Part shown: positions 6,711 through 15,118 of the stretch, one piece after another | Numbering within the stretch: the stretch's first letter is position 1 | How the letters are laid out: each line of letters begins with the position of its first letter | IMG/VR virus record: IMGVR_UViG_3300005337_000046 | Coordinates: 1-24,263 of that record | Source of the DNA: a virus | Length of the DNA stretch: 24,263 nt | Strand: one strand, 5' to 3' | The notes under the pieces: generated by a model | Seen by the model: only the letters and a program-made list of their open reading frames with translations | Databases searched by the model: none | What the model was told of the DNA's origin: nothing | Position numbers and translations under genes: made by a program

Positions 6711-7781
6711 TTATTGGTAATATTCTGTAATAATTGCTACCCCATAGGACCCGGCTCCACCATCTCCTCCTCCTCCATTATTTACTCCAAATGCTCCTCC
6801 TGAACCTATTCCTATTAAATACGAAGAATCTGGATTGGGAATTATTGCAGAAATAATTGCGCCTGCACCTCCTGCTGCGCCTGACCAATGTTGTGTGCTA
6901 ACAGCAGTTGCTGATGTTCCTCCTCCTCCTCCTCCACACCCGGTGGCTTCTATTGCTGCTTGTCCATTTTGCGCATAAAGCCCATCTCCACCCAATCCTT
7001 GTCCAGAAAGTCTATTTTGTCCTCCAGTTCCTCCCAGGAGAGAAACTTGTGTTGGATTAGAAGCAGGCGTCTCAACATATTGTCCGGGTTGCCCAGCTTT
7101 TCCCTCTTGTATTAATCCATATGCCGGAGAGCTTATTGATGATCCAGAACTTCCAGCACCGCCTGTCCCTGCAAAATTCCCACCGCTTCCAAAATTTGCG
7201 GTTAATAAACTGCCAAACGTTGACGCTGTACCGGCACCTCCACTTCCTCCTCCTGTATTTCCACCAGCAGCCCCACCACCGCCTCCTCCGGCTAAAATTA
7301 CGTGTAAATATAATGGTTTACGTGGAGATGTGGGAGTAGTATAAGTACCAGGAATAGTAAATATTTGTTGAGTTGGCGAAAATATATTTCGTGTCCAGTC
7401 TGATGGACTTGTTGTAGGATTATTATTAGTATTAGAATCTATTAATGAATAATAAATAATATTTCCAACCCTACAAAAATCATTTGTATTATATGTTGTT
7501 CCAGAATCCCATTCAGGAATTCCTCTCGTTAAAAGATAACTCAATTGATAAAATGCAAGAAAAAAAAGTGAATTTTGGTCTTGAATAGTTGGGCTATAGG
7601 CACCCCCAACAGCAGAATATAGACCTCCCTGAAAATTAGATAAGGCTTGGATAATTGCAGGGGTAATTGTTGCGCCATCATAAAGTTGTGGGGTTGTTAG
7701 AAATGAACCGTATTGTGCCATTTCGTTTGATCCAGCACTTATACCAAATAATTTTTGTAAATATCTTGTTAATCCAGCCAT
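6711..7781 (-). CDS. tail fibre with carbohydrate-binding-like module and Gly-rich tip
   Basis: A 356-residue protein that looks like a conventional tail fibre. Residues 14-85 match a common N-terminal fibre region (NEMAQYGSF, LSNFQGGLYSAVGG, SPTIQDQNSLFFL). Residues 88-130 resemble a small CBM5/12-type module (WDSGTTYNTNDFCRVGNIIY, then SPSDWTR). From 135 a glycine-rich domain (SPTQQIFTIPGTYTTPTSP, then AGGGGGGAAGG) runs to VAIITEYYQ, closely like the end of the 808-residue adhesin. The glycine-rich end probably forms the receptor-binding tip; this is known for comparable domains on other phage adhesins and inferred here. It directly follows the baseplate genes, as tail fibres usually do. 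TAGGAG gives a good ribosome binding site. Confidence 0.85.
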   Translation of the reverse strand: MAGLTRYLQKLFGISAGSNEMAQYGSFLTTPQLYDGATITPAIIQALSNFQGGLYSAVGGAYSPTIQDQNSLFFLAFYQLSYLLTRGIPEWDSGTTYNTNDFCRVGNIIYYSLIDSNTNNNPTTSPSDWTRNIFSPTQQIFTIPGTYTTPTSPRKPLYLHVILAGGGGGGAAGGNTGGGSGGAGTASTFGSLLTANFGSGGNFAGTGGAGSSGSSISSPAYGLIQEGKAGQPGQYVETPASNPTQVSLLGGTGGQNRLSGQGLGGDGLYAQNGQAAIEATGCGGGGGGTSATAVSTQHWSGAAGGAGAIISAIIPNPDSSYLIGIGSGGAFGVNNGGGGDGGAGSYGVAIITEYYQ

Positions 7782-7789
7782 TTTTTCTC

Positions 7790-8707
7790 CTAAATAAAAT
7801 CACTATATTGTAAATAAATCCATGTATTATCAAAATCTTCATATCTATTATAAGGTTTATTTTGAAGTGGAATTCCTCCAGATTCATATGAACTATAACC
7901 AAAAAATTGTCCTACAATAGGAGGAATAATGGTAGTATAACCAACAGCCATTGGAACAGGTAATAAATTTTCTGAAATTAAAACAAGAAAAAGATTAATG
8001 CTTCCTAGACTTGAACCAAATATAAAACTCATATTCATTGTCTTAAAATCAGTAACAACAAAATCACCAGGAAAGAACATGTTTAAATTTTTTTCAATTG
8101 TTGCCAAAGAACTACCAGAATTATTTTTTATAACTGCAAATTTAATCAATACTCTAAAATCATCATCATCTAGAGTTATCGTCTGATTTTTTGTTGTTAC
8201 AGTTCTTGTAACTCCTGCGTATTTTCCTAAAATATCTAACTGAACTCCTTCTGCTGTATCTAAATTAAAAGCATCCTGGACAGCCAGAGGTAAAGTTAAA
8301 TCAACTTCTTCTATTTTTATCGTAATATTTGTTTGCAAAGTATTATTTGAAACAGTTAGTAATTGAGCAACTTCATTTACTCCATTAAAAAATACTGCGA
8401 GCCCTGTTGTTGCAATATCTCCAATGACTGAAACTTGAGATAAATCGGGTAATGCCTGCAAATATCCTTCTATTGTACTTGCACTATCATTCCAATTTAT
8501 TGCAGGAGTTGGAAATCCATTATAATTTAAAACAAAAGTTCCAGATATTGGAGAATCAGAAAATTCTATCAATTGTATAGACGTCTGTGCCATGACAATC
8601 GGCGTGACTATTGATACAATGGTTGCAAATGCTTTTGGCTTATTTTCATATTGTTTAATCAATAATTTAGCGTAATAATTAACTAATTCTAATGTACTTT
8701 CTGACAT
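7790..8707 (-). CDS. baseplate protein of the DUF2612 family (gpI position) with inserted beta module
   Basis: A 305-residue protein in the gpI/Mu gp48 position, directly after the J-like gene (1-base overlap, TAATG). The DUF2612 signature is split: residues 10-40 (YYAKLLIKQYENKPKAFATI) and 138-215 (VQDAFNLDTAEGVQLDILGK, then LDDDDFRVLIKFAVIKNNSG). Between them, at 43-133, sits a copy of the ~90-residue module also present in the sheath and J-like proteins (GTFVLNYNG...INWNDSASTIEG...NNTLQT). It likely forms the periphery of the baseplate wedge, where the tail fibre attaches. The C-terminus (YNRYEDFDNTWIYLQYSDF) is typical of the end of such proteins. Confidence 0.8.
   Translation of the reverse strand: MSESTLELVNYYAKLLIKQYENKPKAFATIVSIVTPIVMAQTSIQLIEFSDSPISGTFVLNYNGFPTPAINWNDSASTIEGYLQALPDLSQVSVIGDIATTGLAVFFNGVNEVAQLLTVSNNTLQTNITIKIEEVDLTLPLAVQDAFNLDTAEGVQLDILGKYAGVTRTVTTKNQTITLDDDDFRVLIKFAVIKNNSGSSLATIEKNLNMFFPGDFVVTDFKTMNMSFIFGSSLGSINLFLVLISENLLPVPMAVGYTTIIPPIVGQFFGYSSYESGGIPLQNKPYNRYEDFDNTWIYLQYSDFI
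8309..8581 (-). repeat. four-copy beta module, copy in the DUF2612 baseplate protein
   Basis: Residues 43-133: ISGTFVLNYNGF, INWNDSASTIEGYLQALPDL, VSVIGDIATTGLAVFFNG, SNNTLQT. It is the most diverged of the four copies but keeps the G-x-F-x-L-x-Y-x-G, W-N-D-S-A and NTLQT landmarks. Confidence 0.8.
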
Positions 8708-10527
8708 TATGGCACCATTATTGTTGCTGTTGCAGTGTTTCCAAATTCATCTGTGACTTTCGCGATATCAGTTCCTGTCGATGAACCAGCAGTGTATAAA
8801 CCACTTGAAGAATCAATTGATCCTCCAGATGGATTTGCTTGCATTGAATAAACCTTTGTCCCATAGCCACCCAATCCAATAAATTGTTGTGTTGCTAATT
8901 TAGAAACAGTGACGTTTATTGGAGATAAAATCATAGGTAAAATAATGATTTTATCAGCACTCACAATGAATTTATTTTTCTTAGTTAAAGGAGATAAAAT
9001 AGGTTGATAATTTTCGTTAAAAGAGAATGTAATTGGAGCAGGTGCACTTGTTTGTAATGTGTTATTTTTAACAATTATAAGTCCTAATGCCGAATCAACA
9101 TGCAATGTAATTGTCAATGTTTGGCTTGCAATGGATCCCGTTACGACACATGCACCCAAGCCAGTAATTAATCGCAGTGCAGTTTGAATTGTGCCTGCTG
9201 AATCATTCCAATTTAAAGTCGAAGTATCGTTTCCGTTATAGCTAAATTTGAAAGTTCCGCTAGCAGCTATCCCCGATAATGTAGCTACTTGAACAAGAGC
9301 CGCGCTAAATCCGGCGTTTGTCACAAGACAATTTGGATCTGCTTCTTGTACAATGCATGCCATTTCATTGATATTAACAGTCTGATTAACTTGTGGGACA
9401 AAATTATTTACTAATTCTTCAATTATTCCTGCAATATTTGGAGGATTTATTCCGTTAATTGAAGTGGCAGTAAATGCTATAAATAAGTTTTCATCCTCAA
9501 CAACATCATATTGAACAGTGAATATTGTTTCATCAATTTGTGTCACATTGTAAGTCGTATCCCCAAACATTCCACATCCAGCATTTCTTTTATTATAAAT
9601 AGTCTGTGCTACTGGATTATAAATCCCCCAAAATGCAGGATTTGTAACGGAATTATTTAAATTATTGTCTTTCCAAGAAATGTAATTTATGCCACCCGAT
9701 GAAACGAGTTGTCCATAAGAATAAACTGTCGTTGGAGACCAAGCTGTAATGACTAAAACAATGGGAGAACCGTCTACAATGACCCAAATAGAATGTCCTG
9801 GCACTCCATCTACATCTGTCGTATTTGATTTGTTTTCGTAAACAAATGCTGAAGAAATTCCGGGAATATTTAAAAGTGCTGCTCGTAATCCTTGCAAATA
9901 TCCTTGACTTGAAATTGCCACAGAGATTGCTCTTCTGATTTTTAATGAAGCATCACTTTCCTCATTTAGACCGATGATGCTTTGAGCTGTCGGATTATTT
10001 ACGCTCAGAACGCCTAAAACGACTGTTACGGGCACGTTTATCGTGTTCGGGATAGTAATATTAGCACCGGGAGTTGCTGCTCTAAAATCGGCTGTTATGG
10101 TCCCAGGACCAACATTTGATTGAGTTGTTTGCAAAAACCATTGCGTTCCAGTGTTATCAGAGATTGTATAAACTGGCTGATCTGCCTGATCTAATCCATA
10201 CAAATAAATGTTTGCTTGGGATAAAACAATTGTAATCGAAGTGACAGAATAAGTACCAGCTTGTCTTTGAATGCCGTTTAATGCGCACCTTTGGTCTAAT
10301 TGAACTCCCACAGCATTATCTGGGTCAAATGAATTATAAATTTGTACAAGCAAATTTTGCACATCTAAAATAGATTGAATTTCTATATTGACTGCTTGCC
10401 CATCTGGTGTATTTGAATTTAAATCAATATCACTTCCATAAATTTTTTGTAAACTTTGAGTTTTATTTGCCAAAAGTTCTTGTTGTGATGATGTTGTAAG
10501 TCCGGCTGGCGTGAGCGAATTTGGCAT
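8707..10527 (-). CDS. baseplate J-like wedge protein with extra surface modules
   Basis: A 606-residue baseplate J family protein, longer than many relatives. The core is visible at residues 20-260 (GSDIDLNSNTPDGQAVNIEI, DNAVGVQLDQRCALNGI, RAATPGANITIP, GLNEESDASLKIRRAISVAI, GYLQGLRAALLNIPGISSAFV) and 305-410. Added modules are a CBM-like segment at about 260-303, a copy of the four-copy beta module at 412-505 and a C-terminal Ig-like domain at 535-606 (GGSIDSSSGLYTAGSS...VTDEFGNTATATI). J proteins form the baseplate wedge ring together with gp25-like and gpI-like proteins, here the adjacent genes. TAGGAG precedes the ATG. The three additions probably face outward. Confidence 0.9.
   Translation of the reverse strand: MPNSLTPAGLTTSSQQELLANKTQSLQKIYGSDIDLNSNTPDGQAVNIEIQSILDVQNLLVQIYNSFDPDNAVGVQLDQRCALNGIQRQAGTYSVTSITIVLSQANIYLYGLDQADQPVYTISDNTGTQWFLQTTQSNVGPGTITADFRAATPGANITIPNTINVPVTVVLGVLSVNNPTAQSIIGLNEESDASLKIRRAISVAISSQGYLQGLRAALLNIPGISSAFVYENKSNTTDVDGVPGHSIWVIVDGSPIVLVITAWSPTTVYSYGQLVSSGGINYISWKDNNLNNSVTNPAFWGIYNPVAQTIYNKRNAGCGMFGDTTYNVTQIDETIFTVQYDVVEDENLFIAFTATSINGINPPNIAGIIEELVNNFVPQVNQTVNINEMACIVQEADPNCLVTNAGFSAALVQVATLSGIAASGTFKFSYNGNDTSTLNWNDSAGTIQTALRLITGLGACVVTGSIASQTLTITLHVDSALGLIIVKNNTLQTSAPAPITFSFNENYQPILSPLTKKNKFIVSADKIIILPMILSPINVTVSKLATQQFIGLGGYGTKVYSMQANPSGGSIDSSSGLYTAGSSTGTDIAKVTDEFGNTATATIMVP
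9013..9294 (-). repeat. four-copy beta module, copy in the J-like protein
   Basis: Residues 412-505: LSGIAASGTFKFSYNGND, LNWNDSAGTIQTALRLITGL, VVTGSIASQTLTITL, NNTLQTSAPAPITFSF. It is very close to sheath copy 1 in the IAASG, TGSIAS and NTLQT segments. Confidence 0.85.
9619..9750 (-). other. CBM5/12-like segment within the J-like protein
   Basis: Residues 260-303 read ITAWSPTTVYSYGQLVSSGG, INYISWKDNNLNN, NPAFWGIYN. The W-x-x-x-x-x-Y-x-x-G-x-x-V spacing followed by Y-x-x and a terminal FW is the pattern of small carbohydrate-binding modules. The tail fibre at 6711-7781 carries a similar segment. No binding activity can be shown from the sequence. Confidence 0.55.
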
Positions 10528-10535
10528 TTTTACTC

Positions 10536-10910
10536 CTAGGCTACTAAAAATAAGGTGCTACTAGAAATTTGAATATTGTCAGTTATAATCTGTGAATATG
10601 CATCTGTAACTTGATATGAAACAGAAAAATTTCTATTTACTAAACTAATAGATAATTGTTTAATACTTGTCACAAATGCAGTATTCAGAATCACTGAGCT
10701 TATATTTAAATTCAATGCAAGTTGATTCTTTGAACCTCCTAAAAAGTTGAACCAATCTACCCCTGCTTGAATATTAAAAAAACAATCTCCGATAAATTCT
10801 AATAAACGTGTTTTTATATTTTGTTGTACGGCTGCACTTCCTGATAAATAATTATTCTTGGATTTACCAAATGTCCAGTCATTTTGATTATCTAATGCTC
10901 TTACAATCAT
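10536..10910 (-). CDS. baseplate wedge protein, gp25/Mu gp46-like
   Basis: A 124-residue protein with the family pattern of T4 gp25 and Mu gp46: an N-terminal DWTFGKSKNNYLSG (residues 11-24), a helix AAVQQNIKTRLLEFIGDCFF (27-46), then GVDWFNFLGG (49-58) and a C-terminal beta hairpin (RNFSVSYQVTDAYSQIITD). The family seeds sheath assembly and binds the J-like wedge. The gene lies between spike and J-like genes, the usual order. The ribosome binding site is weak (TAGGT); the ATG is the only sensible start. Confidence 0.85.
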   Translation of the reverse strand: MIVRALDNQNDWTFGKSKNNYLSGSAAVQQNIKTRLLEFIGDCFFNIQAGVDWFNFLGGSKNQLALNLNISSVILNTAFVTSIKQLSISLVNRNFSVSYQVTDAYSQIITDNIQISSSTLFLVA

Positions 10911-10917
10911 ATTTTAC

Positions 10918-11673
10918 CTATTCAATTAATGTTGAAATTTGTGTTGCTATACCAGAAATATTCGTTCCAATTGCTATTATGGCAGCAGCATTAACTGGCG
11001 GCCCACTTATATTTGTAGGAGAAGGTGAAGCAGGACTTACTGCCGTAACTGTTAAAATTGATAATTGTGTTGTCAAATTTTCTAATTGAGTACATAAATC
11101 CTGCAATAATGTATTTAAAGTTGTGATATTATTTTGTAATGTTAATTTATTATTTTCTGGATTAATCCCATTTTTAACATTTCCATTTGTTATTAAAGCC
11201 CGAATTGGATCATAATTAGAAATAACAGTATTGAGATTATTTGGTCCGATTAAAGCAACGCAATCGCTAAAAGAATGAAGTCTTGGAGTAGAATTAGGGC
11301 TTGTTGTTGAACCCTGAAACCAGGTATCCATATCTCTATCATTAAATAAAAGAATACATTGATCACCCTGATTCACTGGAAAAGTTATGCGTGCTTTTCC
11401 TCCTCCTAAAACGACAAGAGGACAATCTTGAATAATTGGATAATCTTGTAATGTTTGAACATATTTTTGACTATTTGGTTCAAATTGAACATAAGTCTGC
11501 TTATAATTTATTGTGACGGTTACTGTTTGATTTTCTTGATTAAAACTTTGAATAGTCGCTAAATGATGACAACTAAAATCTAAATCTGCTTCTTTTTTAT
11601 ATAAATCAAGAAGATGATTTAAATCTGGATCTCGCACAACCTGAAAGTTTTGATTTATAGTTGGTATACTCAT
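10918..11673 (-). CDS. baseplate spike protein, gp138/gpV-like
   Basis: A 251-residue spike protein. Residues 35-135 have the OB-fold pattern of the Gp138 N-terminal domain (ATIQSFNQENQTVTVTINYK, YPIIQDCPLVVLGGGKARIT, GDQCILLFNDRDMDTWFQG, RLHSFSDCVALIGP). After about 175 the protein turns into a heptad-like helix (NNITTLNTLLQDLCTQLENL), then a Pro/Ser-rich linker and another short helix, with no long beta-helix and no HxH iron-binding apex. It caps the tube below the hub and pierces the outer membrane on contraction. The stop of the upstream hub gene directly abuts its neighbour's start, so translation is probably coupled. Confidence 0.85.
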   Translation of the reverse strand: MSIPTINQNFQVVRDPDLNHLLDLYKKEADLDFSCHHLATIQSFNQENQTVTVTINYKQTYVQFEPNSQKYVQTLQDYPIIQDCPLVVLGGGKARITFPVNQGDQCILLFNDRDMDTWFQGSTTSPNSTPRLHSFSDCVALIGPNNLNTVISNYDPIRALITNGNVKNGINPENNKLTLQNNITTLNTLLQDLCTQLENLTTQLSILTVTAVSPASPSPTNISGPPVNAAAIIAIGTNISGIATQISTLIE

Positions 11674-12612
11674 TTAAGCTCCCGTATCAGATGCATTGAC
11701 AGCATAAAATTGCACGGTTGTTATAGCATCCCCACAAACAACTGGAGAAATGACTGCTCTGTGTTTTAAGGAACTTATTTTGTATGAGTTATTTACTTGA
11801 TTATTTATAGTTATATTATTTAAATAACTGGTTGTCTGACTTCTTAATTTTATTAATTGACCAATAAATAAAGTTGGTTCAAATATTATATCAAGTGTAA
11901 TAAGTTTTACTTCAATTAATGGAGTATTTAATAATCCGTTTGATTTATCAATTATTGCAACATTACTTCCGCTTGATTGAATCTTAGAATATTCTTCGTT
12001 AGTTAAAATATATGATTTTCCATTATCAATATAGAAAGCATTTCCTGTTAAATTTTTCAAAATATTCATCACATTTCCGGTGTATGAATTTGAACGTTGT
12101 GTTAGTAATAATTGACCATTTTTATCAAAAATAAATGAATTACCAATCTCTCCAAAATTAACAAAATCAAGAAAACTCATTAATGTTTCGTAGACAGTTC
12201 TCCATGGTGTATTTGCTGGAAAAACTCCTTTTCCTGGCGGAACTGTAGAATTTGCAGCACAATATGCGCCATCTTGACATTCTATAGTAGTGACAAAATC
12301 AACACCTTCGCGGTATGACCATGCTTGGGAAACTGTCCCATAAAATATAAGAGGTAAAGAGAAAGGATCTTCTCCATATCCTGCGTTTAATTTAACAAAC
12401 TTTGCTTGAGAATAATTAGACCAATCATATCTTAATTGCTCTCTATTATCTGCATCTAGATTATAAATTCTTATTTGAGCACTATTAACTGAACCTAAGC
12501 TAGAACGTGTTAAAGCAAATTCTATTGTAAAAGGAAGATTTATGTTTAAAAATGTTCCATCATTCCTTTGCACAACTAAATTGTAATTTCTTCCAAATTT
12601 AAGTTGAGACAT
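11674..12612 (-). CDS. baseplate hub protein, gp27/gpD-like
   Basis: A 312-residue protein if begun at the ATG at 12612 (MSQLKFGRNYN). A TTG at 12624 would add four residues but is less likely. Residues 8-65 contain the typical start of hub proteins (VVQRNDGTFLNINLPFTIEF, SVNSAQIRIYNLDADNREQL), followed by AKFVKLNAGYGEDPFSLPLI and a segment of FYGTVSQAWSYREGVDFVTT type, as in gp27/late-control D proteins. Those trimers form the hub that joins tube to spike, and the spike gene follows directly. The gene overlaps the end of the plug gene by 14 bases. Confidence 0.8.
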   Translation of the reverse strand: MSQLKFGRNYNLVVQRNDGTFLNINLPFTIEFALTRSSLGSVNSAQIRIYNLDADNREQLRYDWSNYSQAKFVKLNAGYGEDPFSLPLIFYGTVSQAWSYREGVDFVTTIECQDGAYCAANSTVPPGKGVFPANTPWRTVYETLMSFLDFVNFGEIGNSFIFDKNGQLLLTQRSNSYTGNVMNILKNLTGNAFYIDNGKSYILTNEEYSKIQSSGSNVAIIDKSNGLLNTPLIEVKLITLDIIFEPTLFIGQLIKLRSQTTSYLNNITINNQVNNSYKISSLKHRAVISPVVCGDAITTVQFYAVNASDTGA

Positions 12613-12961
12613 TTGCACGTCCAATACTTAATAGTTCATTATATCTATTAACTTCGGTTTGGTCTAAAATTTGAAGTTGAAAATTATTGCTTGCAAAATC
12701 TTGTTGTAAAGTCGGTTCTCTTGTTAAAGTAGTGAAGCATCCTAATCCAAATGGAAGCTTATTTTTAAACTGATTTAATATGTTTGGATTAACTGTTATT
12801 CTTGTTCCATTTAAAACAAAATCTTGATAAATAAGATTATTAATAAACCATCCTTGTTGACTATCTAAATAATTCAAAACAATAGACAAAATGTTTCCAT
12901 TATATAAAATCAATGATTTTTGTTGTAATGGTGCAGTTGTTATTTGTTGAATTAAATACAT
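12599..12961 (-). CDS. baseplate plug-like protein (Pam3 gp18-type)
   Basis: A 120-residue protein with beta-rich layout: QKSLILYNGNILSIVLNYLD (residues 14-33), QGWFINNLIYQDFVLNGTRI (36-55), then GCFTTLTREPTLQQDFASNN. This is the pattern of the small plug protein family described for the Pam3 cyanophage baseplate, where the protein sits in the hub. It lies between the Dit-like and hub genes, as expected for that role. The ATG has AAAGGA upstream. The assignment rests on motif memory and position. Confidence 0.65.
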   Translation of the reverse strand: MYLIQQITTAPLQQKSLILYNGNILSIVLNYLDSQQGWFINNLIYQDFVLNGTRITVNPNILNQFKNKLPFGLGCFTTLTREPTLQQDFASNNFQLQILDQTEVNRYNELLSIGRANVST

Positions 12962-12970
12962 AAAATCCTT

Positions 12971-13858
12971 TTAAGCATTCTGTACAATATTATCTGGAAA
13001 TGGACTTTCAAATGGTGGTGTTGATGTCCCTGAACTATTTAATGGTAGTTTTGAATTTGCAAGTCTCCCCTGAGCAAATGTTGTCACTCCTGATTGCACA
13101 GTTCTAATCTGTTTAAATGTTATCTCAAAAGTAGAATACATCTGAGTATCTTCAGATTGAATTGGATGTAATCTTTCAATCACCATGTTGTTATGTGTTG
13201 CCCACGGAGTTTGTATCGTAAATAATGTTCTACTTATCCAATATCCATAGAATGTACTAAATGCTAATTGTTGTTTTGTTTGATTTGGAAATAAATTCAC
13301 GCCTGTTTCATTTCCAGAAAATACCTGTTGAGGAAGATTTCCTGTAATCGAATTCCACGCTGCAACTGCTGAATTAGCGACGCTGATAGCAGTTTGATAT
13401 GCCTGAAATGCTTCATTGTATGCAAGTTGAGCTGTGGCTGATGTCCCAGGCACATACGAATTTATCACTGTCAATTTTTGTGCAACAGATTTAAGCGCTT
13501 GCAAAAATGCAGGGGCAATATCATTGAGTTCGGACACAAACCCCTTGGTTGTCACTCTAACCGGCTTTAGAGCAATCTGATCTTGGATAGCGGTATTGTC
13601 TTCAATAAAATGGTCCGTGACGTCTGACGTCAATTCTGTAGTTTGTTCCCCTTCATAATCAAATAAGAATGATTTGGGAGGAGGATTGAGAGACGGCGAA
13701 CCGTCTACATTTGGCGGATTTTGCGGTTGATAGCCTCTGCTTTGCGCTAATCCCCCAAAAATTATTGGAACAACAAGGGCCAAATTTCCAAGCCCTGTCG
13801 CGGTAGTTGTAGCATTCGATAATGCAGGTGAAGCCGGTGAAATATTCGGTAAAGACAT
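12971..13858 (-). CDS. Dit-like baseplate/tail-tip protein
   Basis: A 295-residue protein directly after the tape measure gene (TAATG overlap). Residues 64-108 (FLFDYEGEQTTELTSDVTDH, KPVRVTTKGFVSEL) match the conserved beginning of Dit-like tail proteins of contractile phages. A long helical stretch follows (about 110-170, QALKSVAQKLTVIN, then Ala-rich AYNEAFQAYQTAI), and a second beta part (GYWISRTLFTIQTPWATHNN, FEITFKQIRTVQ). The first 60 residues are Pro/Asn/Ala-rich and probably flexible. Such proteins connect tube and baseplate hub. Confidence 0.7.
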   Translation of the reverse strand: MSLPNISPASPALSNATTTATGLGNLALVVPIIFGGLAQSRGYQPQNPPNVDGSPSLNPPPKSFLFDYEGEQTTELTSDVTDHFIEDNTAIQDQIALKPVRVTTKGFVSELNDIAPAFLQALKSVAQKLTVINSYVPGTSATAQLAYNEAFQAYQTAISVANSAVAAWNSITGNLPQQVFSGNETGVNLFPNQTKQQLAFSTFYGYWISRTLFTIQTPWATHNNMVIERLHPIQSEDTQMYSTFEITFKQIRTVQSGVTTFAQGRLANSKLPLNSSGTSTPPFESPFPDNIVQNA

Positions 13859-15114
13859 TATGTCACCCTACTTTGATTGATATTTCTCTTTGCTTGTGCG
13901 ACTGCATGACCCACGCTTTTTGAATGAATATCCATGACTTTCGTTGCATCAGTACCGGGATTTTGAAAAGTAAGATGCTGATTAATATGAATATTATTTG
14001 GTTGTTCTTGCAAAGAAAATCTAGAAGATGAATTTCCTGGACCAGTTAGTTTAAATCTATCTAAATCTAAAACTGCTTCTTTAAGTCCAGAATAGATATT
14101 TTTTCCAGTTGCTCCTAAAAAATTTCCTAATCCATATAATCCAGTGCTCAAAGGATCAGAAAGTGTAGGTAAATATTTTTGTGTTTTATAATCTAATAAT
14201 ATATCATTAAATAATTTATTATTTTCTGTGTCAGATGGCAATAATAAATTTTCAAGTTGATTATTTTTATCTCTTTTTCCTTCCAATGCATCAGCGGCAG
14301 TTCCCAAAATCATATCCCAGCCATGGAACATCGTGCCAATTAATTTAAAAAGTCCTAATTTTGTTGATATTCTTTCAAGGTCATTTGCTATTCTAAACAG
14401 AGCATCGGCCATCTTACTAAGATTTTTTACTGCTTCTTCTCCATCTTTAGCTGTCAAATGCGCCACAAACATTTTTACTTTAGTTTCTAAATTTTTCCAT
14501 TCTACATTTACTCTTGAAAGTGTATCGATTTCACCTGATTTTAAAATTGGTGCATTTTTTAGATTAGCAGCAGAAAATATACCGTTTATAGCTGCTCCAA
14601 TTTCATTTGGAGTTAATCCCCATCCTGCAAGAATTTCTTCTATTTTTTCCCTTGAATATTTTTTATTTTGAGAAAATTCCAATAATTTTGGAAGTATTTC
14701 ATTTATTCCAAATTTACCTTGAAAATTAAATCCTGTTTCTTGCGCAATAACATAACTTCCATCTGGCAACGTATGTTTTACTTGAAAATCTTTTATTTTT
14801 TGTTGAATAGAGCCCAAGCTTTGTTCAAATTCTTGATTTGATATATTTCCTTGTTGCGCTGCATAGTTCCATTTTTGCAGGGATTCTACGCTCATATTTA
14901 AATAAGTAGATAAGTTTTTTAGATGCGCCCCATCTTGTGCAGCTCCAGTTATCAATTTTTCCAATGCATAAACAACTGCTACGATTGCTGCTTTTGTTTC
15001 TAAAGCAGTATCATAAATTCCTCCAAGTCCTATTTTTACACTAGAAAGAGCATTTAATGTTTTTTCTGAACCTTTTAAACCTAGAGTTATGAATAATTCT
15101 GCAAATTTTGGCAC
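13858..15114 (-). CDS. tape measure protein, short
   Basis: A 418-residue tape measure protein starting at GTG (15114) with AAGGGG seven bases upstream; no ATG lies near. The N-terminus (FAELFITLGLKGSEKTLNAL), a hydrophobic stretch near 35-55 (AAIVAVVYALEKLI) and the LxxSVESLQKWNYAAQQGNI segment (75-95) are typical. The C-terminus has the HLTFQNPGTDATKVMDI pattern. Position after the frameshifted chaperones confirms the role. At the known 0.15 nm per residue it predicts a tail of roughly 60 nm, short for a contractile-tailed phage. Confidence 0.85.
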   Translation of the reverse strand: MPKFAELFITLGLKGSEKTLNALSSVKIGLGGIYDTALETKAAIVAVVYALEKLITGAAQDGAHLKNLSTYLNMSVESLQKWNYAAQQGNISNQEFEQSLGSIQQKIKDFQVKHTLPDGSYVIAQETGFNFQGKFGINEILPKLLEFSQNKKYSREKIEEILAGWGLTPNEIGAAINGIFSAANLKNAPILKSGEIDTLSRVNVEWKNLETKVKMFVAHLTAKDGEEAVKNLSKMADALFRIANDLERISTKLGLFKLIGTMFHGWDMILGTAADALEGKRDKNNQLENLLLPSDTENNKLFNDILLDYKTQKYLPTLSDPLSTGLYGLGNFLGATGKNIYSGLKEAVLDLDRFKLTGPGNSSSRFSLQEQPNNIHINQHLTFQNPGTDATKVMDIHSKSVGHAVAQAKRNINQSRVT

Positions 15115-15118
15115 TAAA

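Noticed and set aside
2472-7781. Diversity-generating retroelement acting on the Gly-rich tips
   Set aside because: No reverse transcriptase, template repeat or adenine-specific variation pattern is visible in this window; tip differences look like ordinary divergence and shuffling.
12613-12624. Upstream TTG start of the hub protein
   Set aside because: The ATG at 12612 has better spacing to a GGA and begins the family-like sequence; the four extra residues have no support.
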